Below are positions 5,886 through 14,626 of a DNA stretch of 20,477 bases, piece after piece. Each line of letters starts with the position of its first letter. Within the stretch, counting starts at the first letter, position 1. A model generated the notes under the pieces. The model was not told the DNA's origin. It worked only from the letters and a program-made list of their open reading frames with translations, and did not search any database. Source of the stretch: an uncultured Collinsella sp. (GTDB lineage Bacteria; Actinomycetota; Coriobacteriia; Coriobacteriales; Coriobacteriaceae); the NCBI GenBank assembly GCA_902492935.1, contig CABUNJ010000034.1:1-20477 (forward strand), in the 5' to 3' direction. Made by a program: the position numbers and the translations under genes.

Positions 5886-7060
5886 GCGGCACCCACGATC
5901 GAGAGTAACGCCTGGGCAAAGTCGTCCAGGTCGGCCGGGTTCACGCGGTCATCGAACGAGATACGAAGGGCGCCGAGAGCCTGCTCGCGACCAATGCCCA
6001 TGGCGCTGAGCACGTGGCTCGGGTCCATGCTGCCGCTCGAGCAAGCCGATCCGGCCGAAACCTCAAAGCCGGCGGCGTCGAGCTTGACGATGAGCTCCTC
6101 GGAGTCCATGCCGTCGACGTAGATCGAAACCATACCCGGCAGACGGTCGACCTGCTCGTAGTCGCCCATGGTGGCATGAATGCGTGGATGGGCCGTAAGC
6201 GTGGCGTAGAGTTTGTCGGAAAGGGCTTGCAGCTTTTCGCGCTCCTGAGCCACTTGGGGTGCCAGCGTGCGGGCAGCAGCGGCAAAGGCCAGCTGCGTGC
6301 GCAGGTCCTGCGTGCCGGCGCGACGTCCGGCTTCCTGTCCGCCGCCAAAGATGCGGGGGCGCAGTGGCGTGCGGGTCTTAACGTAGAGCGCGCCGGATGC
6401 CACAGGACCGCCAATTTTGTGGGCCGCGACGGACATAGCATCGACGCCCAGCTCGGTGGCGTCGAGCGGAATATGCAGATAGCCCTGGATGGCATCGGTG
6501 TGGAACAGGGCGCCGGCGGCATGTGCAGCAGCGGCAAGCTCGCGGATGGGCTGCACCACGCCGGTCTCGTTGTTGGCGACCATAATGCTCACGAGCGCCA
6601 CGTCGTCGCCTAGCAGCTCGACAAGCGTGGCAGGCTCAATGTAGCCCGCGCGGCAGGGCTGCACCAGGTCGACGGTAAAGCCGGCGGCACGCAGCAGCGG
6701 CAGGTTGTCCAGAATCGAATCGTGCTCGATGGCAGATACGATCACGCGGTTGCGCTTGCGGTCGCGCTGACGGGCGCCCTCGGCAAGACCGAGGAGCGCC
6801 AGCTGGTTGGCCTCGGTACCGCCGTTGGTCAGGACAATCTCGGATGGGCGGACGCGCGCGCCAAAGCTGCGGGCGATCTCGCGGCGAGCAACCTCTAGAC
6901 GCGCGGCAGCTTTGCGACCAAGCGAGTGCAGCGAGTTGGGGTTGACGCCGGCAAGCTCGCTGTCGTCGTACTCACGCTGCGCAAGACGCGCCTCGGCGCG
7001 CATGGGCGTCGAGGCGGCGTAGTCAAGATTCACGGGTATGCGGTTTTGACCTGCGGTCAT
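5882..7060 (-). CDS. cysteine desulfurase (IscS/NifS type)
   Basis: This is a PLP enzyme that takes sulfur from cysteine as a persulfide for Fe-S clusters, tRNA thiolation or cofactors. It has 392 residues. Signatures: TNGGTEANQLAL (78-89), His113 in IEHDS, NNETG, HTDAIQ, the PLP lysine in AHKIGG (Lys215), GGGQEAGRRAGTQD, and the catalytic cysteine in SAGSACSSG (Cys350). The short loop around that cysteine and the SSG context place it in the IscS/NifS group rather than SufS. No IscU or SufU scaffold is next to it in this window, so the sulfur acceptor cannot be told. An AGGAGG ribosome binding site lies in the end of rpe, 11 bases before the ATG, longer than ideal. Its stop overlaps the Nif3-like start by four bases. 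Confidence 0.94.
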   Translation of the reverse strand: MTAGQNRIPVNLDYAASTPMRAEARLAQREYDDSELAGVNPNSLHSLGRKAAARLEVARREIARSFGARVRPSEIVLTNGGTEANQLALLGLAEGARQRDRKRNRVIVSAIEHDSILDNLPLLRAAGFTVDLVQPCRAGYIEPATLVELLGDDVALVSIMVANNETGVVQPIRELAAAAHAAGALFHTDAIQGYLHIPLDATELGVDAMSVAAHKIGGPVASGALYVKTRTPLRPRIFGGGQEAGRRAGTQDLRTQLAFAAAARTLAPQVAQEREKLQALSDKLYATLTAHPRIHATMGDYEQVDRLPGMVSIYVDGMDSEELIVKLDAAGFEVSAGSACSSGSMDPSHVLSAMGIGREQALGALRISFDDRVNPADLDDFAQALLSIVGAA

Positions 7061-7066
7061 AAGGGT

Positions 7067-7738
7067 TTATGCCTCCTGTGCAGCCTCGTTGCCCAGCTTC
7101 TGCAGCAGCGCAACCTCGGCGGCGGGATCTTCGGACTTAAATACGGCGGAGCCGGCCACGAGGACGTTGGCGCCGGCTTTGACGACCTCGGCAATGTTCT
7201 TGGAAGAAATGCCGCCGTCGACCTCGATGAGGGGCGACACGCCGTGGCGCTCGCACATGGCTTTGAGCTCGTGGAGCTTATGCAGAGTGCCTGGGATAAA
7301 GCTCTGGCCGCCAAAGCCGGGATTCACGCTCATGAGCAGTACCATGTCGACAACGTCGATGATGCTTTCGAGCACGCAGACGGGCGTGGCGGGGTTGAGC
7401 ACCACACCGGCCTTGACGCCGCGTTGCTGCAGATGCGTGAGTGTGCGGTGCAGGTGCGTGGAGGCCTCGTAGTGCACGGTGATCATATCGGCACCGGCAT
7501 CGGCGTACCAATCGACCGTTTCGTCGGGGTTCGACACCATCAGGTGCGCGTCGACCGGTACATCGGTGGAGCGCTTGACGGCCTTGAGGATGTCAACGCC
7601 AAAGGTGAGGTTGCCGGTAAAGTGACCGTCCATAACGTCGAAGTGCACGTAGTCGGCGTTGGCGATTTTGTCGAGCTCGCCCTTGAGGTTGGCCATGTCG
7701 GCCGAAAGGACGGACGGAGCGATTTTAATGGAACCCAT
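7067..7738 (-). CDS. rpe: ribulose-phosphate 3-epimerase
   Basis: This enzyme interconverts ribulose-5-phosphate and xylulose-5-phosphate in the pentose phosphate pathway, in the cytoplasm. It has 223 residues, the normal length for this TIM-barrel enzyme. Metal and catalytic residues are visible: YVHFDVMDGHF (His32 and Asp34), DAHLMV (His65), the flexible loop MSVNPGFGGQ, and EVDGGI with Asp174. The ATG has an AAAGG ribosome binding site eight bases upstream and follows gpsA by 18 bases. In some genomes rpe follows rsgA and a kinase; here it sits between lipid and sulfur-mobilising genes, so the context says little about special regulation. Confidence 0.97.
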   Translation of the reverse strand: MGSIKIAPSVLSADMANLKGELDKIANADYVHFDVMDGHFTGNLTFGVDILKAVKRSTDVPVDAHLMVSNPDETVDWYADAGADMITVHYEASTHLHRTLTHLQQRGVKAGVVLNPATPVCVLESIIDVVDMVLLMSVNPGFGGQSFIPGTLHKLHELKAMCERHGVSPLIEVDGGISSKNIAEVVKAGANVLVAGSAVFKSEDPAAEVALLQKLGNEAAQEA

Positions 7739-7756
7739 GGTAGAAGCCTTTCTGCG

Positions 7757-8764
7757 TTAGTCGGTGAGTCCGTAAAACTCTTGAGAAGGGACGCGATCGG
7801 TAAGAATCTCGAGTGCCCTATCCAAAGTAACACCGTTGTAGAGCGTTTGCTCCACGGCAAAGGTGAGCGGAATGTCTACGCCCAGTGAACGGGCGAGCTC
7901 GCTGACGCTGCGGGCCGCGACGGCGCCCTCGACCACCATATGCGTGCGCGTCTGATACTCGTCGAGCGACACGCCGTGGGCAAACTCGTAGCCAAAGGTG
8001 CGGTTGCGCGAATGTTCCGAGGTGCAGGTGGCAATGAGGTCACCCATGCCGGCAAGTCCCATGCAGGTCATAGCTTGACCGCCGCGGGCGTGCACCAGAC
8101 GGCTGATCTCGGCCAGGCCGCGCGTCATGATGAGGGCGAGCGTGTTGTCGCCCGCACCGGTGCCGGCGGAGATGCCGCACACGATGGCGATGACATTTTT
8201 CATGGCGCCGCAGACCTCGACACCGGTCATGTCTTGCGACAGATAGATGCGAAAGGCCGTGGACAGGAGCAGGTCCTTAAAGGTCTCCCCTATCTGCGGG
8301 TCTTCGCTGGCGATGACGGCGGCAGAAAGCCCGCCGCGACAGATCTCCTCGGCATGGTTGGGGCCCGAGAGTGCCGCCACACGCGTCTCGTTGCCGATCT
8401 CGCTGGCGATGACCTCGCTCATGAGCAGGCCGGACTCGGGCTCAATGCCCTTGGTGAGGCACAGAACCGGGGTCTCGGCGGCGATGAAGGGTGCCGCCTG
8501 ATGGCATACGCTGCGCAGATGTGTGGAGGGCACGGCAAAGATGACGGCCTCGGCACCGTCGAGCGCCTGTACCAGCTCCGTCGTGGCGACGACGTTGCCG
8601 GGCAGCTCATATCCCACCAGATACCGGGGGTTACGGTGCTCGCCGTTGATGCCGGCGGCCGTCTGCTCGCTGTGGGCCCACATGGTCACGCGCTCGGCAC
8701 GCGCGGCAGCAAGGCCGGCGACGGCGGTTCCCCAGGAGCCGGAGCCAATCAGCGCAACATTCAT
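7757..8764 (-). CDS. gpsA: NAD(P)-dependent glycerol-3-phosphate dehydrogenase
   Basis: GpsA reduces dihydroxyacetone phosphate to sn-glycerol-3-phosphate, the backbone for phospholipids. The protein has 335 residues, the usual length. The N-terminal Rossmann motif is GSGSWG (7-12), followed by CLTKGIE, LSGPNHAEEI, the catalytic lysine in GAMKNV (Lys189), and the conserved block AGDNTLALIMTRGLAE. The ATG is preceded by AGGAGAG, which overlaps the plsY stop region nine bases upstream. The direct neighbour plsY uses its product, and the PlsC-type gene further upstream probably acts on the next intermediate. Confidence 0.97.
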   Translation of the reverse strand: MNVALIGSGSWGTAVAGLAAARAERVTMWAHSEQTAAGINGEHRNPRYLVGYELPGNVVATTELVQALDGAEAVIFAVPSTHLRSVCHQAAPFIAAETPVLCLTKGIEPESGLLMSEVIASEIGNETRVAALSGPNHAEEICRGGLSAAVIASEDPQIGETFKDLLLSTAFRIYLSQDMTGVEVCGAMKNVIAIVCGISAGTGAGDNTLALIMTRGLAEISRLVHARGGQAMTCMGLAGMGDLIATCTSEHSRNRTFGYEFAHGVSLDEYQTRTHMVVEGAVAARSVSELARSLGVDIPLTFAVEQTLYNGVTLDRALEILTDRVPSQEFYGLTD

Positions 8765-8773
8765 GACTCTCTC

Positions 8774-9457
8774 CTACTTATCGTCGGGCTCGGTGACGCG
8801 CTTGGTAAACGAGAGCTTGGACTCCTTACCCGTCATGAGCTTTTTGATGTTCGCGCGATGTGCCCACACCACGGTGATACCGATCAGCGCCATGCAAAAC
8901 TTAAGGCCTAGGCTGCTGTACGGAAAGACCGCGCAGGCAGCGATGGGAAGACCGATGGCCGCGGCAAGCGAGCCTACCGACACAAACTTGGTGATGGCGA
9001 CGGCCACGATAAACATGCCCAGCAGCGACAGGCCAATAGGCCAGTACCAGGCGAGGATGACACCCAGACCAACGGCGATACCCTTGCCGCCGTGGAAGTT
9101 GAGGTAGGGCGAGAAGATGTGTCCCCACACGGCTGCCAGGCAGATGACGCCGAGCATCCAGTCGCCGGGGGCACCGGGCGCCATAATGTTTGGCGGAAAG
9201 CCATAGCCCACGCTCGCGATGAGCGGACGGGCGATGACAACGCAGATGGCGCCCTTAAGACAGTCGAGCAGCAGCGTGAGCGCGGCCACCTTGGGCCCGG
9301 CTACGCGCAGGGCGTTGGTGGTGCCGATGTTGCCGGAGCCCGCCTTGCGGATGTCGGTGTGGTTGAACACACGGCCCAGAATCAAGCCAAACGGAATCGC
9401 CCCGATAAAGAACGAGACCACGGCGCAGATGGCGGTCAGCAGAATCGGATTAAGCAT
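8774..9457 (-). CDS. plsY: glycerol-3-phosphate acyltransferase (acyl-phosphate dependent)
   Basis: PlsY is an integral membrane enzyme that moves an acyl group from acyl-phosphate to glycerol-3-phosphate, giving lysophosphatidate. I chose the ATG at 9457 (227 residues, MLNPILLTA) because it has a GAAGGAG ribosome binding site seven bases upstream and the helix starts at once; the frame extends upstream without protein-like sequence because it overlaps der. Conserved loops are present: GSGNIGTTNALR after the first helix, NFHGGKGIA in the middle, and WAHRANIKKL near the C-terminus. About seven hydrophobic segments are seen. The start overlaps the end of der by eight bases. Confidence 0.95.
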   Translation of the reverse strand: MLNPILLTAICAVVSFFIGAIPFGLILGRVFNHTDIRKAGSGNIGTTNALRVAGPKVAALTLLLDCLKGAICVVIARPLIASVGYGFPPNIMAPGAPGDWMLGVICLAAVWGHIFSPYLNFHGGKGIAVGLGVILAWYWPIGLSLLGMFIVAVAITKFVSVGSLAAAIGLPIAACAVFPYSSLGLKFCMALIGITVVWAHRANIKKLMTGKESKLSFTKRVTEPDDK

Positions 9458-10784
9458 CCTTTTGCTCCTTCTTCCTAAAGAAGAGTCGAATGGGCGTGCC
9501 GGCAAAGTCGAAGGTCGAGCGCATGCGGTTCTCCACGTAGCGCTGGTAGGTGTCATTGACCAGGTCGCTGTGGTTGACGAAGAATGTGAACGTCGGCGGG
9601 TTGACGCCCGTCTGGGTCACGTAGTGCATGCGCAGGCGGCGCTTGCCGTCCACCACGGTATGACCGAACTCGCGCAGGTCGGTGAGGAACGTGTTGAGGC
9701 GCGAGGTGGTGATATTTTGCGAGCGCGTCTTTTCGGCTGCGTCGACCATCGCCCAGATCTTCTCGACGCTGCGGCCGGTCAGGGCAGAGATGCGTAGGTA
9801 CTGGGCCCAGGGGGCCATGACGCCCAGACGGCGGTCGATGGTCTCCATACAGGCTTCGCGCTTGCGATCGTCGTCGAGCAGGTCCCACTTGTTGAGCAGC
9901 ACCACGATGGCGCAGCCGCGCTCAATGGCCAAGCCCATGACCTTCTGGTCCTGCTCGGTGACGCCCACGGAGGCGTCGACGACGAGCAGCGCCACGTCGG
10001 CACGGTCGATGGCGCGCAGGCCGCGGACCATGGAGTAGTACTCGATGTTCTCGTACACGGTGCTCTTCTTGCGAATACCCGCAGTGTCGACCATGCGGTA
10101 GTGCTTGCCGTTGCGCTCGACGACCGTGTCGATGGCGTCGCGCGTCGTGCCGGCAATGTTGGACACGATAGAGCGGTCGGCGCCCAAGATGCGGTTGAAC
10201 AGCGACGACTTACCGGCGTTGGGGCGGCCGATGATGGCGACGTTCAGCGCGTCGGGGAACTCATCGGCGACCTCGTCCTCTTCCTCGGGCAACAGGGCAA
10301 CGATATCGTCGAGCAGGTCGCCCGTTCCGTGGCCGTGCAGGGCTGAAAGCGGCGTGGGCTCGCCGATGCCGAGCGAATAGAACTCCCAGATGTTGTCATT
10401 CTCGCGATCGGGGTTGTCGAGCTTGTTCACCAGCAGAAAGACCGGCTTGTCGCAGCGCTTGAGCATGCGGGCGACCGACTCGTCCTCCTCGGTGACGCCG
10501 GTGCGGCCGTCGACCACAAACAGGATGACGGCGGCTTCCTCGGCGGCGGCGAGGGCCTGGTCGCGAATGGACGTGGCGAAGACGTCATCGCTCTTGAGCG
10601 GCTCGATACCGCCCGTGTCGACGATTGTGAACTCGCGGCCGTTCCAATCGGCCGTGTGATACGAGCGGTCGCGCGTAACGCCGCGAGACTCGTGGACGAT
10701 GGCGTCCGAGGTCTGGGCCAGGCGGTTAACGAGCGTGGACTTGCCCACGTTGGGGCGTCCGACGACGGCGACGATAGGTTTCAT
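9450..10784 (-). CDS. der: ribosome-assembly GTPase Der (EngA)
   Basis: Der has two tandem GTPase domains and helps mature the 50S ribosomal subunit. The start is the ATG at 10784, which gives 444 residues and has AAAGGAG five bases upstream; the longer open frame adds 57 unlike residues. Domain 1 has GRPNVGKS (9-16), DTGG (56-59) and NKLD (110-113). Domain 2 has GRPNAGKSS (176-184), DTAG (223-226) and NKWD (288-291). A C-terminal KH-like domain follows, ending in a basic tail (FFRKKEQKDA). An acidic linker (LLPEEEDEVADEFPD) joins the two G domains, as usual. It overlaps plsY by eight bases and follows the DUF512 gene by 10 bases. Confidence 0.97.
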   Translation of the reverse strand: MKPIVAVVGRPNVGKSTLVNRLAQTSDAIVHESRGVTRDRSYHTADWNGREFTIVDTGGIEPLKSDDVFATSIRDQALAAAEEAAVILFVVDGRTGVTEEDESVARMLKRCDKPVFLLVNKLDNPDRENDNIWEFYSLGIGEPTPLSALHGHGTGDLLDDIVALLPEEEDEVADEFPDALNVAIIGRPNAGKSSLFNRILGADRSIVSNIAGTTRDAIDTVVERNGKHYRMVDTAGIRKKSTVYENIEYYSMVRGLRAIDRADVALLVVDASVGVTEQDQKVMGLAIERGCAIVVLLNKWDLLDDDRKREACMETIDRRLGVMAPWAQYLRISALTGRSVEKIWAMVDAAEKTRSQNITTSRLNTFLTDLREFGHTVVDGKRRLRMHYVTQTGVNPPTFTFFVNHSDLVNDTYQRYVENRMRSTFDFAGTPIRLFFRKKEQKDA

Positions 10785-10794
10785 CTGCACTCCT

Positions 10795-12237
10795 TTAATG
10801 GGTAGGATCAGTGGAAATGTTAGAGTCCGCGGGCACAATGCCAAGGATGTGCTCCAGGGTATCGAGCAGCTCATGCGGCATGGTCGACACCACATGAACC
10901 TCGGCGCCGCGACTGGTAAGGCTTGCGAGTAAATCGTCACGATGATACTCGTCAAGCGTCATGCCGTCAGCGTTGAACATGAGCTTAGGCACAAAGAGCA
11001 TAACCCCCGAGAGGTCCTGCGGCAGCTGTTCCAGAATGTCGCAGGCGACGATGAGGCCGGTCACGTCCACGTTGCCGCCAAAGTAGCGATTCTTGATGGC
11101 CGTGACGGTGCCGGCGAGCCCCTGCGGCGATTCCACAAAGCGGGCCACGGTGTCGCGTGCGCTGGCGCCTGAGAGGCACAGCAGGTGCTGGCTGCGAGCG
11201 GCGATGGCCTCGCGGACGCGGGCCAGTCGCTCGGCATCGGCGGCAAGCACATCGTCCGTCTCGTCTAGGTATGAGCGGATCATGCCGATACCGTCGTAGT
11301 ACTGCGGATAGCCGTCGTAAAAGTCCGCCTCGGGCGGATCGATGCCGGCGTCCAGGTAGAACTCGTCGCTCATCTGGAAGGTGTGGCGGCCAAAACGCTC
11401 GAAGGCGCGGTCCTGGTAGGGACGGATCATGGCAATGGTCTCGCGCGCCAGTTCGGGCTTGTCGCTGTATGACCAGCTAAAACGGTTCTGATGCTTGGTA
11501 AAACCGAGCGGCACAATGCCCAGGCTTGTGATTTGCTCGTGCTCCTCGCAAAAGCGCAGGGTCTTTTCCAGCTCCTCGCCGTCGTTCATGCCGGGGCACA
11601 ACACGATCTGCGCGTGAATCTCTATGCCGGCGGCCATGATGGCCTCGAGCACGTCCATGCCGCGCTGGGCGTTGCGGCCCATCATACGGCGGCGGACATC
11701 GGGGCTCACGGCATGGACCGACACGTTCATGGGGCTCATGTTGCGGTCGATGACGTTTTGCACGTCCTCGTCGGAGAGGTTCGTGAGCGTGACAAAGTTG
11801 CCCTGCAAAAAGCTCAGACGATAGTCGTCGTCGCGGATGTAGAGCGTGGAGCGACCGCCCTTGGGGAGCATGGTCATAAAGCAGAACACGCAGGCGTTGA
11901 CGCAGGTACGCATGCCGTCGAAGATGGGGCCGTCGAACTCCAGACCCCAATCCTCTCCGGGAAAGCGATCGAGCTCCACGGGGGTGACGGTGCCATCGCG
12001 CGGGTCGAAAACCTCGAGGTCGACCGTGTCGTCGTCTGCCTCCCAGAGCCATACGATCATGTCGGTAAGCTGCTCGCCGTTGACCGCGAGCACGCGCATG
12101 CCCGGCTCGATACCCACATCCCAGGCGGGCGATTCGGGACGCACGTTCTTTACGAGCGCGCCCTCACCCGGCTCGGGGTCGCGGCTGCGCCCGTAATCGG
12201 CCACCTCGGCGGCGTATGCGGGTACGGTCTGGTCCAT
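10795..12237 (-). CDS. DUF512 family protein with PDZ-like and radical-SAM-like Fe-S domains
   Basis: This encodes 480 residues from the ATG at 12237, two bases after the ispH stop. An AAGGAG sequence lies 14 bases upstream, farther than ideal, so coupling to ispH is likely. Residues about 27-90 look like a PDZ domain (VKNVRPESPAWDVGIEPGMR then VLAVNGEQL). Then comes CVNACVFC (Cys112, Cys116, Cys119), a CxxxCxxC cluster motif like that of radical-SAM enzymes, followed by barrel-like segments (LYIRDDDYRLSF, SVHAVSPDVRRRMMGR, ICPGMND-like LCPGMNDGEE). The C-terminal half is the DUF512 region. The family is widespread in Clostridia and Actinobacteria, often beside der, but its reaction is not established. 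Annotated relatives are called Fe-S oxidoreductases by similarity. Confidence 0.9.
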   Translation of the reverse strand: MDQTVPAYAAEVADYGRSRDPEPGEGALVKNVRPESPAWDVGIEPGMRVLAVNGEQLTDMIVWLWEADDDTVDLEVFDPRDGTVTPVELDRFPGEDWGLEFDGPIFDGMRTCVNACVFCFMTMLPKGGRSTLYIRDDDYRLSFLQGNFVTLTNLSDEDVQNVIDRNMSPMNVSVHAVSPDVRRRMMGRNAQRGMDVLEAIMAAGIEIHAQIVLCPGMNDGEELEKTLRFCEEHEQITSLGIVPLGFTKHQNRFSWSYSDKPELARETIAMIRPYQDRAFERFGRHTFQMSDEFYLDAGIDPPEADFYDGYPQYYDGIGMIRSYLDETDDVLAADAERLARVREAIAARSQHLLCLSGASARDTVARFVESPQGLAGTVTAIKNRYFGGNVDVTGLIVACDILEQLPQDLSGVMLFVPKLMFNADGMTLDEYHRDDLLASLTSRGAEVHVVSTMPHELLDTLEHILGIVPADSNISTDPTH

Positions 12238-12239
12238 GG

Positions 12240-13139
12240 TTAGCAGCAAAGCTCCTTGATGCGCGTGACAGCGAGTTCGATGTGTTCTTGCGGGGTGGAG
12301 GCTCCGGCGGTGATGCCGATGTGGTGAGCATCGGTAAACCACGCGGCCTGAAGCTCGGAAGCTTCCTCGATGTGATACGTGCGCTCGCAGGCGTCTGCGC
12401 AAATCTGCGCCAGGCGGCGGGTGTTGCCCGAGTTCTTGCCGCCCACGACGACCATGCAGTCGCAGCGTTTGGCAAGTGATGCGGCTGCCTGCTGGCGCTC
12501 GCTCGTGGCGGCGCAGATGGTGTTGATCACATGCAGCTCCTGCACGCGCGGGGTGATGACTGCCACGACCTCGGCGAGGTTCTGCGCGGTCTGGGTGGTC
12601 TGCACGACAAGGCCCACCTTGCCCTTGAGCGACAAGGCGTTGGCGTCGGCGGCACAGCTCACGACTTGCGCATCATTGCCGGCGTGACCCAGAATGCCCT
12701 CGACCTCGGGATGCCCCGGCTCGCCTACGACCACCACGCGGTAGCCCTCGCGCACCAGGCGCTCGGCTGCCATATGGACCTTCTTTACGTAGGGGCAGGT
12801 GGCGTCGACCACGTTGAGGCCGCACGTGCGGGCAGCATCGATTACCTGCGGCACCACGCCGTGGGCGCGGATGATCACGGTGCCGGTTGCGGCGTCGTCC
12901 AGGTTCTCGGCCAGGCCAACGCCTGCCTCAGCGAGCTCGCGCACCACGATGGGGTTATGGATGAGCGGACCCAACGTATGGACCTGAGTGCACTCCCCTG
13001 CCTGCGGCGCGGCGGCCAGCGCCATATCGAGCGCACGCTGTACGCCGTAGCAAGTGCCGGCGTGGGCGGCGATCTCGATGGTAGGCGCGGTTGCTTGGTC
13101 GGACGCAGTCGCAGCGGTGTTCGTCACGTTCTCGCTCAT
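12240..13139 (-). CDS. ispH: 4-hydroxy-3-methylbut-2-enyl diphosphate reductase
   Basis: IspH is the last enzyme of the MEP isoprenoid pathway: an Fe-S enzyme that turns HMBPP into IPP and DMAPP. I chose the ATG at 13139 (299 residues), two bases after the upstream acyltransferase stop, over an in-frame ATG at 13169 that lies inside that gene and lacks a ribosome binding site. The three cluster cysteines are Cys30 (GTCYGVQRA), Cys115 (DATCPYV) and Cys209 (NTICAAT). Substrate-binding residues are His54 (HTLGPLIHNP), His93 (RAHGV), and His143 and Glu145 (GEPGHPEVEG), with QTTQT, NSGNTRRL and AGASTP further on. The first 20 residues are a low-complexity Thr/Ala extension before the conserved core. 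Confidence 0.96.
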   Translation of the reverse strand: MSENVTNTAATASDQATAPTIEIAAHAGTCYGVQRALDMALAAAPQAGECTQVHTLGPLIHNPIVVRELAEAGVGLAENLDDAATGTVIIRAHGVVPQVIDAARTCGLNVVDATCPYVKKVHMAAERLVREGYRVVVVGEPGHPEVEGILGHAGNDAQVVSCAADANALSLKGKVGLVVQTTQTAQNLAEVVAVITPRVQELHVINTICAATSERQQAAASLAKRCDCMVVVGGKNSGNTRRLAQICADACERTYHIEEASELQAAWFTDAHHIGITAGASTPQEHIELAVTRIKELCC

Positions 13140-13141
13140 GG

Positions 13142-13870
13142 CTAGAACCTGCCCGGATGCTCGGCGCACAGATCGTCTCGCATGGCGTAGACGCGGTTCA
13201 TGGCCTCGGACTCAAACCATTCCAGGCGCTCCGTGCGCTTAAGCCCGGCCGGTGCGTCAGAAAGCGAGACGGCCTTGCCGGCGCGGATCCAGCACTTCTT
13301 GGGACGCATGATCTTTTTGCCCGCGGGCGTGATGTCGGACCAGCCGCAGATGGCGAGCGGGTTCACAGGTGCCTTGCCCATCTGAGCGATGAGCGCAAAG
13401 CCGCCGTGGACCTCGGGTTTGATCTCGCGCGAGCGGATGCGCGTGCCCTCGGGGAAGATCAGGACGTCTTCGCCGCGCCGTAGCGCATGCTGGGCGGCGC
13501 GCAGGCACTTCATATCTGCAGTACCACGCTCCACGGGGATGCCGCCAACGCGGCTAAAGGCCCAGCGTACAATTTTGCTCTTGGCGAACTCGGACTTAAA
13601 GATGGGACGAATGCGGCGGCCGCCAAAGAACAGCGCCGTCTCCACGGCCAAGAGCTCGGCCATCGAGGTGTGATTGCAGATGACCACGCTGCCGCGGCCT
13701 TCCTGGCGCTCAAACAGCAGATCGGCGTCTTCGACCTTCCAACGCCACATGAGCTTGGAGAAGGCCCAAAGGATGGCCATGACCACGAAGACGGTGCCGC
13801 GGATGAGCGCCGGGAACTCGGCGTAGGGGGCGCTGTAATAATCCTCGGGCGTCTGCTTAAACAGGCGCAT
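13142..13870 (-). CDS. plsC: lysophospholipid acyltransferase (PlsC/LPLAT family)
   Basis: By family this would acylate lysophosphatidate to phosphatidate, after GpsA and PlsY whose genes are in the same string. It has 242 residues, the usual size. A hydrophobic segment at about 20-41 (LIRGTVFVVMAILWAF) should anchor it to the membrane. Acyltransferase blocks are present: NHTSMAELL (66-74), GGIPVERG (109-116) and FPEGTRIRS (139-147). Notably, block 1 is normally HX4D with Asp as part of the catalytic pair; here it is His67-x4-Glu72. The other blocks are intact, so it may still be active, but the exact substrate is less certain. The ATG has an AAAGGAGG ribosome binding site that overlaps the end of cmk, three bases upstream. 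Confidence 0.88.
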   Translation of the reverse strand: MRLFKQTPEDYYSAPYAEFPALIRGTVFVVMAILWAFSKLMWRWKVEDADLLFERQEGRGSVVICNHTSMAELLAVETALFFGGRRIRPIFKSEFAKSKIVRWAFSRVGGIPVERGTADMKCLRAAQHALRRGEDVLIFPEGTRIRSREIKPEVHGGFALIAQMGKAPVNPLAICGWSDITPAGKKIMRPKKCWIRAGKAVSLSDAPAGLKRTERLEWFESEAMNRVYAMRDDLCAEHPGRF

Positions 13871-13873
13871 GGG

Positions 13874-14560
13874 CTACCTCCTTTGATTGATGAGGTCCTC
13901 GATAATGTGGACGACCTCGTCGATGGTGTGGGCGGTGGAGTCTACATGCACGGCGTCCTCGGCGGGCACAAGCGGCGCGACCTCGCGGCTGCTGTCGAGC
14001 TTGTCGCGCTGCTTAAGGGCGTCGAGGGTCTCGTCGACCTCGGCCTCGAGCTGCTCGGACGTGAGCGGCTGGGCATCGTTTTGGTGGCGCTGAAGCACGC
14101 GGCGGCGGGCGCGCTCGCGCGGGTCGGCGGTCAGGAAGACCTTGACCTGCGCGTTGGGGAACACGACGGTTCCGATGTCGCGACCCTCGGCGACGATATC
14201 GCGGTCCTCGGCGGCGCGGCGCTGGTGGATGAGCATGGCGGCGCGCACGCCCGGATAGGCCGAGACCTTGGACACGTTGGCGTCGACCTGCGGGGTGCGG
14301 ATGGCGGCCGATGCGTCCTGGCCGTCGATGGTCAGGCGCGTGTCCTCGCCGGTGCCGTTGGTAAAGCGGATCTCGATCTGCTCGGCAAGGGCGTCGATGG
14401 CCGCCTCGTCGTCCAGGTCGATGCCGCGGTCGAGCGCGGCGAAGGTGACGGCGCGATACATGGCGCCCGTATCGAGCTTGTTAAAGCCCAGCTGGCGGGC
14501 GATCTCCTTGGCGATGGTGGACTTGCCAGAACCGGCGGGGCCGTCGATGGCGACGATCAT
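13874..14560 (-). CDS. cmk: cytidylate kinase
   Basis: Cmk phosphorylates CMP and dCMP with ATP in the cytoplasm. The protein has 228 residues, as usual. The P-loop is DGPAGSGKS (6-14), followed by KLDTGAMYRAVT, the CMP-binding insert, GRDIGTVVFP, the lid region DPRERARRR, and a C-terminal KLDSSREVAPL segment whose DSxR form is typical. The ATG has GAAAGGAAG six bases upstream. A 66-base gap separates it from the pseudouridine synthase gene and its stop lies inside the ribosome binding site of the acyltransferase gene. The gap shows no terminator, so continued transcription is likely. Confidence 0.96.
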   Translation of the reverse strand: MIVAIDGPAGSGKSTIAKEIARQLGFNKLDTGAMYRAVTFAALDRGIDLDDEAAIDALAEQIEIRFTNGTGEDTRLTIDGQDASAAIRTPQVDANVSKVSAYPGVRAAMLIHQRRAAEDRDIVAEGRDIGTVVFPNAQVKVFLTADPRERARRRVLQRHQNDAQPLTSEQLEAEVDETLDALKQRDKLDSSREVAPLVPAEDAVHVDSTAHTIDEVVHIIEDLINQRR

Positions 14561-14626
14561 GCAATGCTTCCTTTCAATGTTTGACGTGCTGGTATGGTTC
14601 GCGGGCTTTGGGGCGCGGCGGGTTGC

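Noticed and set aside
6926..7888. Long plus-strand open frame opposite rpe and its neighbours
   Set aside because: It crosses three real genes on the other strand, has no ribosome binding site and has the composition of antisense reading.
7940..8911. Long plus-strand open frame opposite gpsA
   Set aside because: Antisense shadow; the motifs of gpsA account for the region fully.
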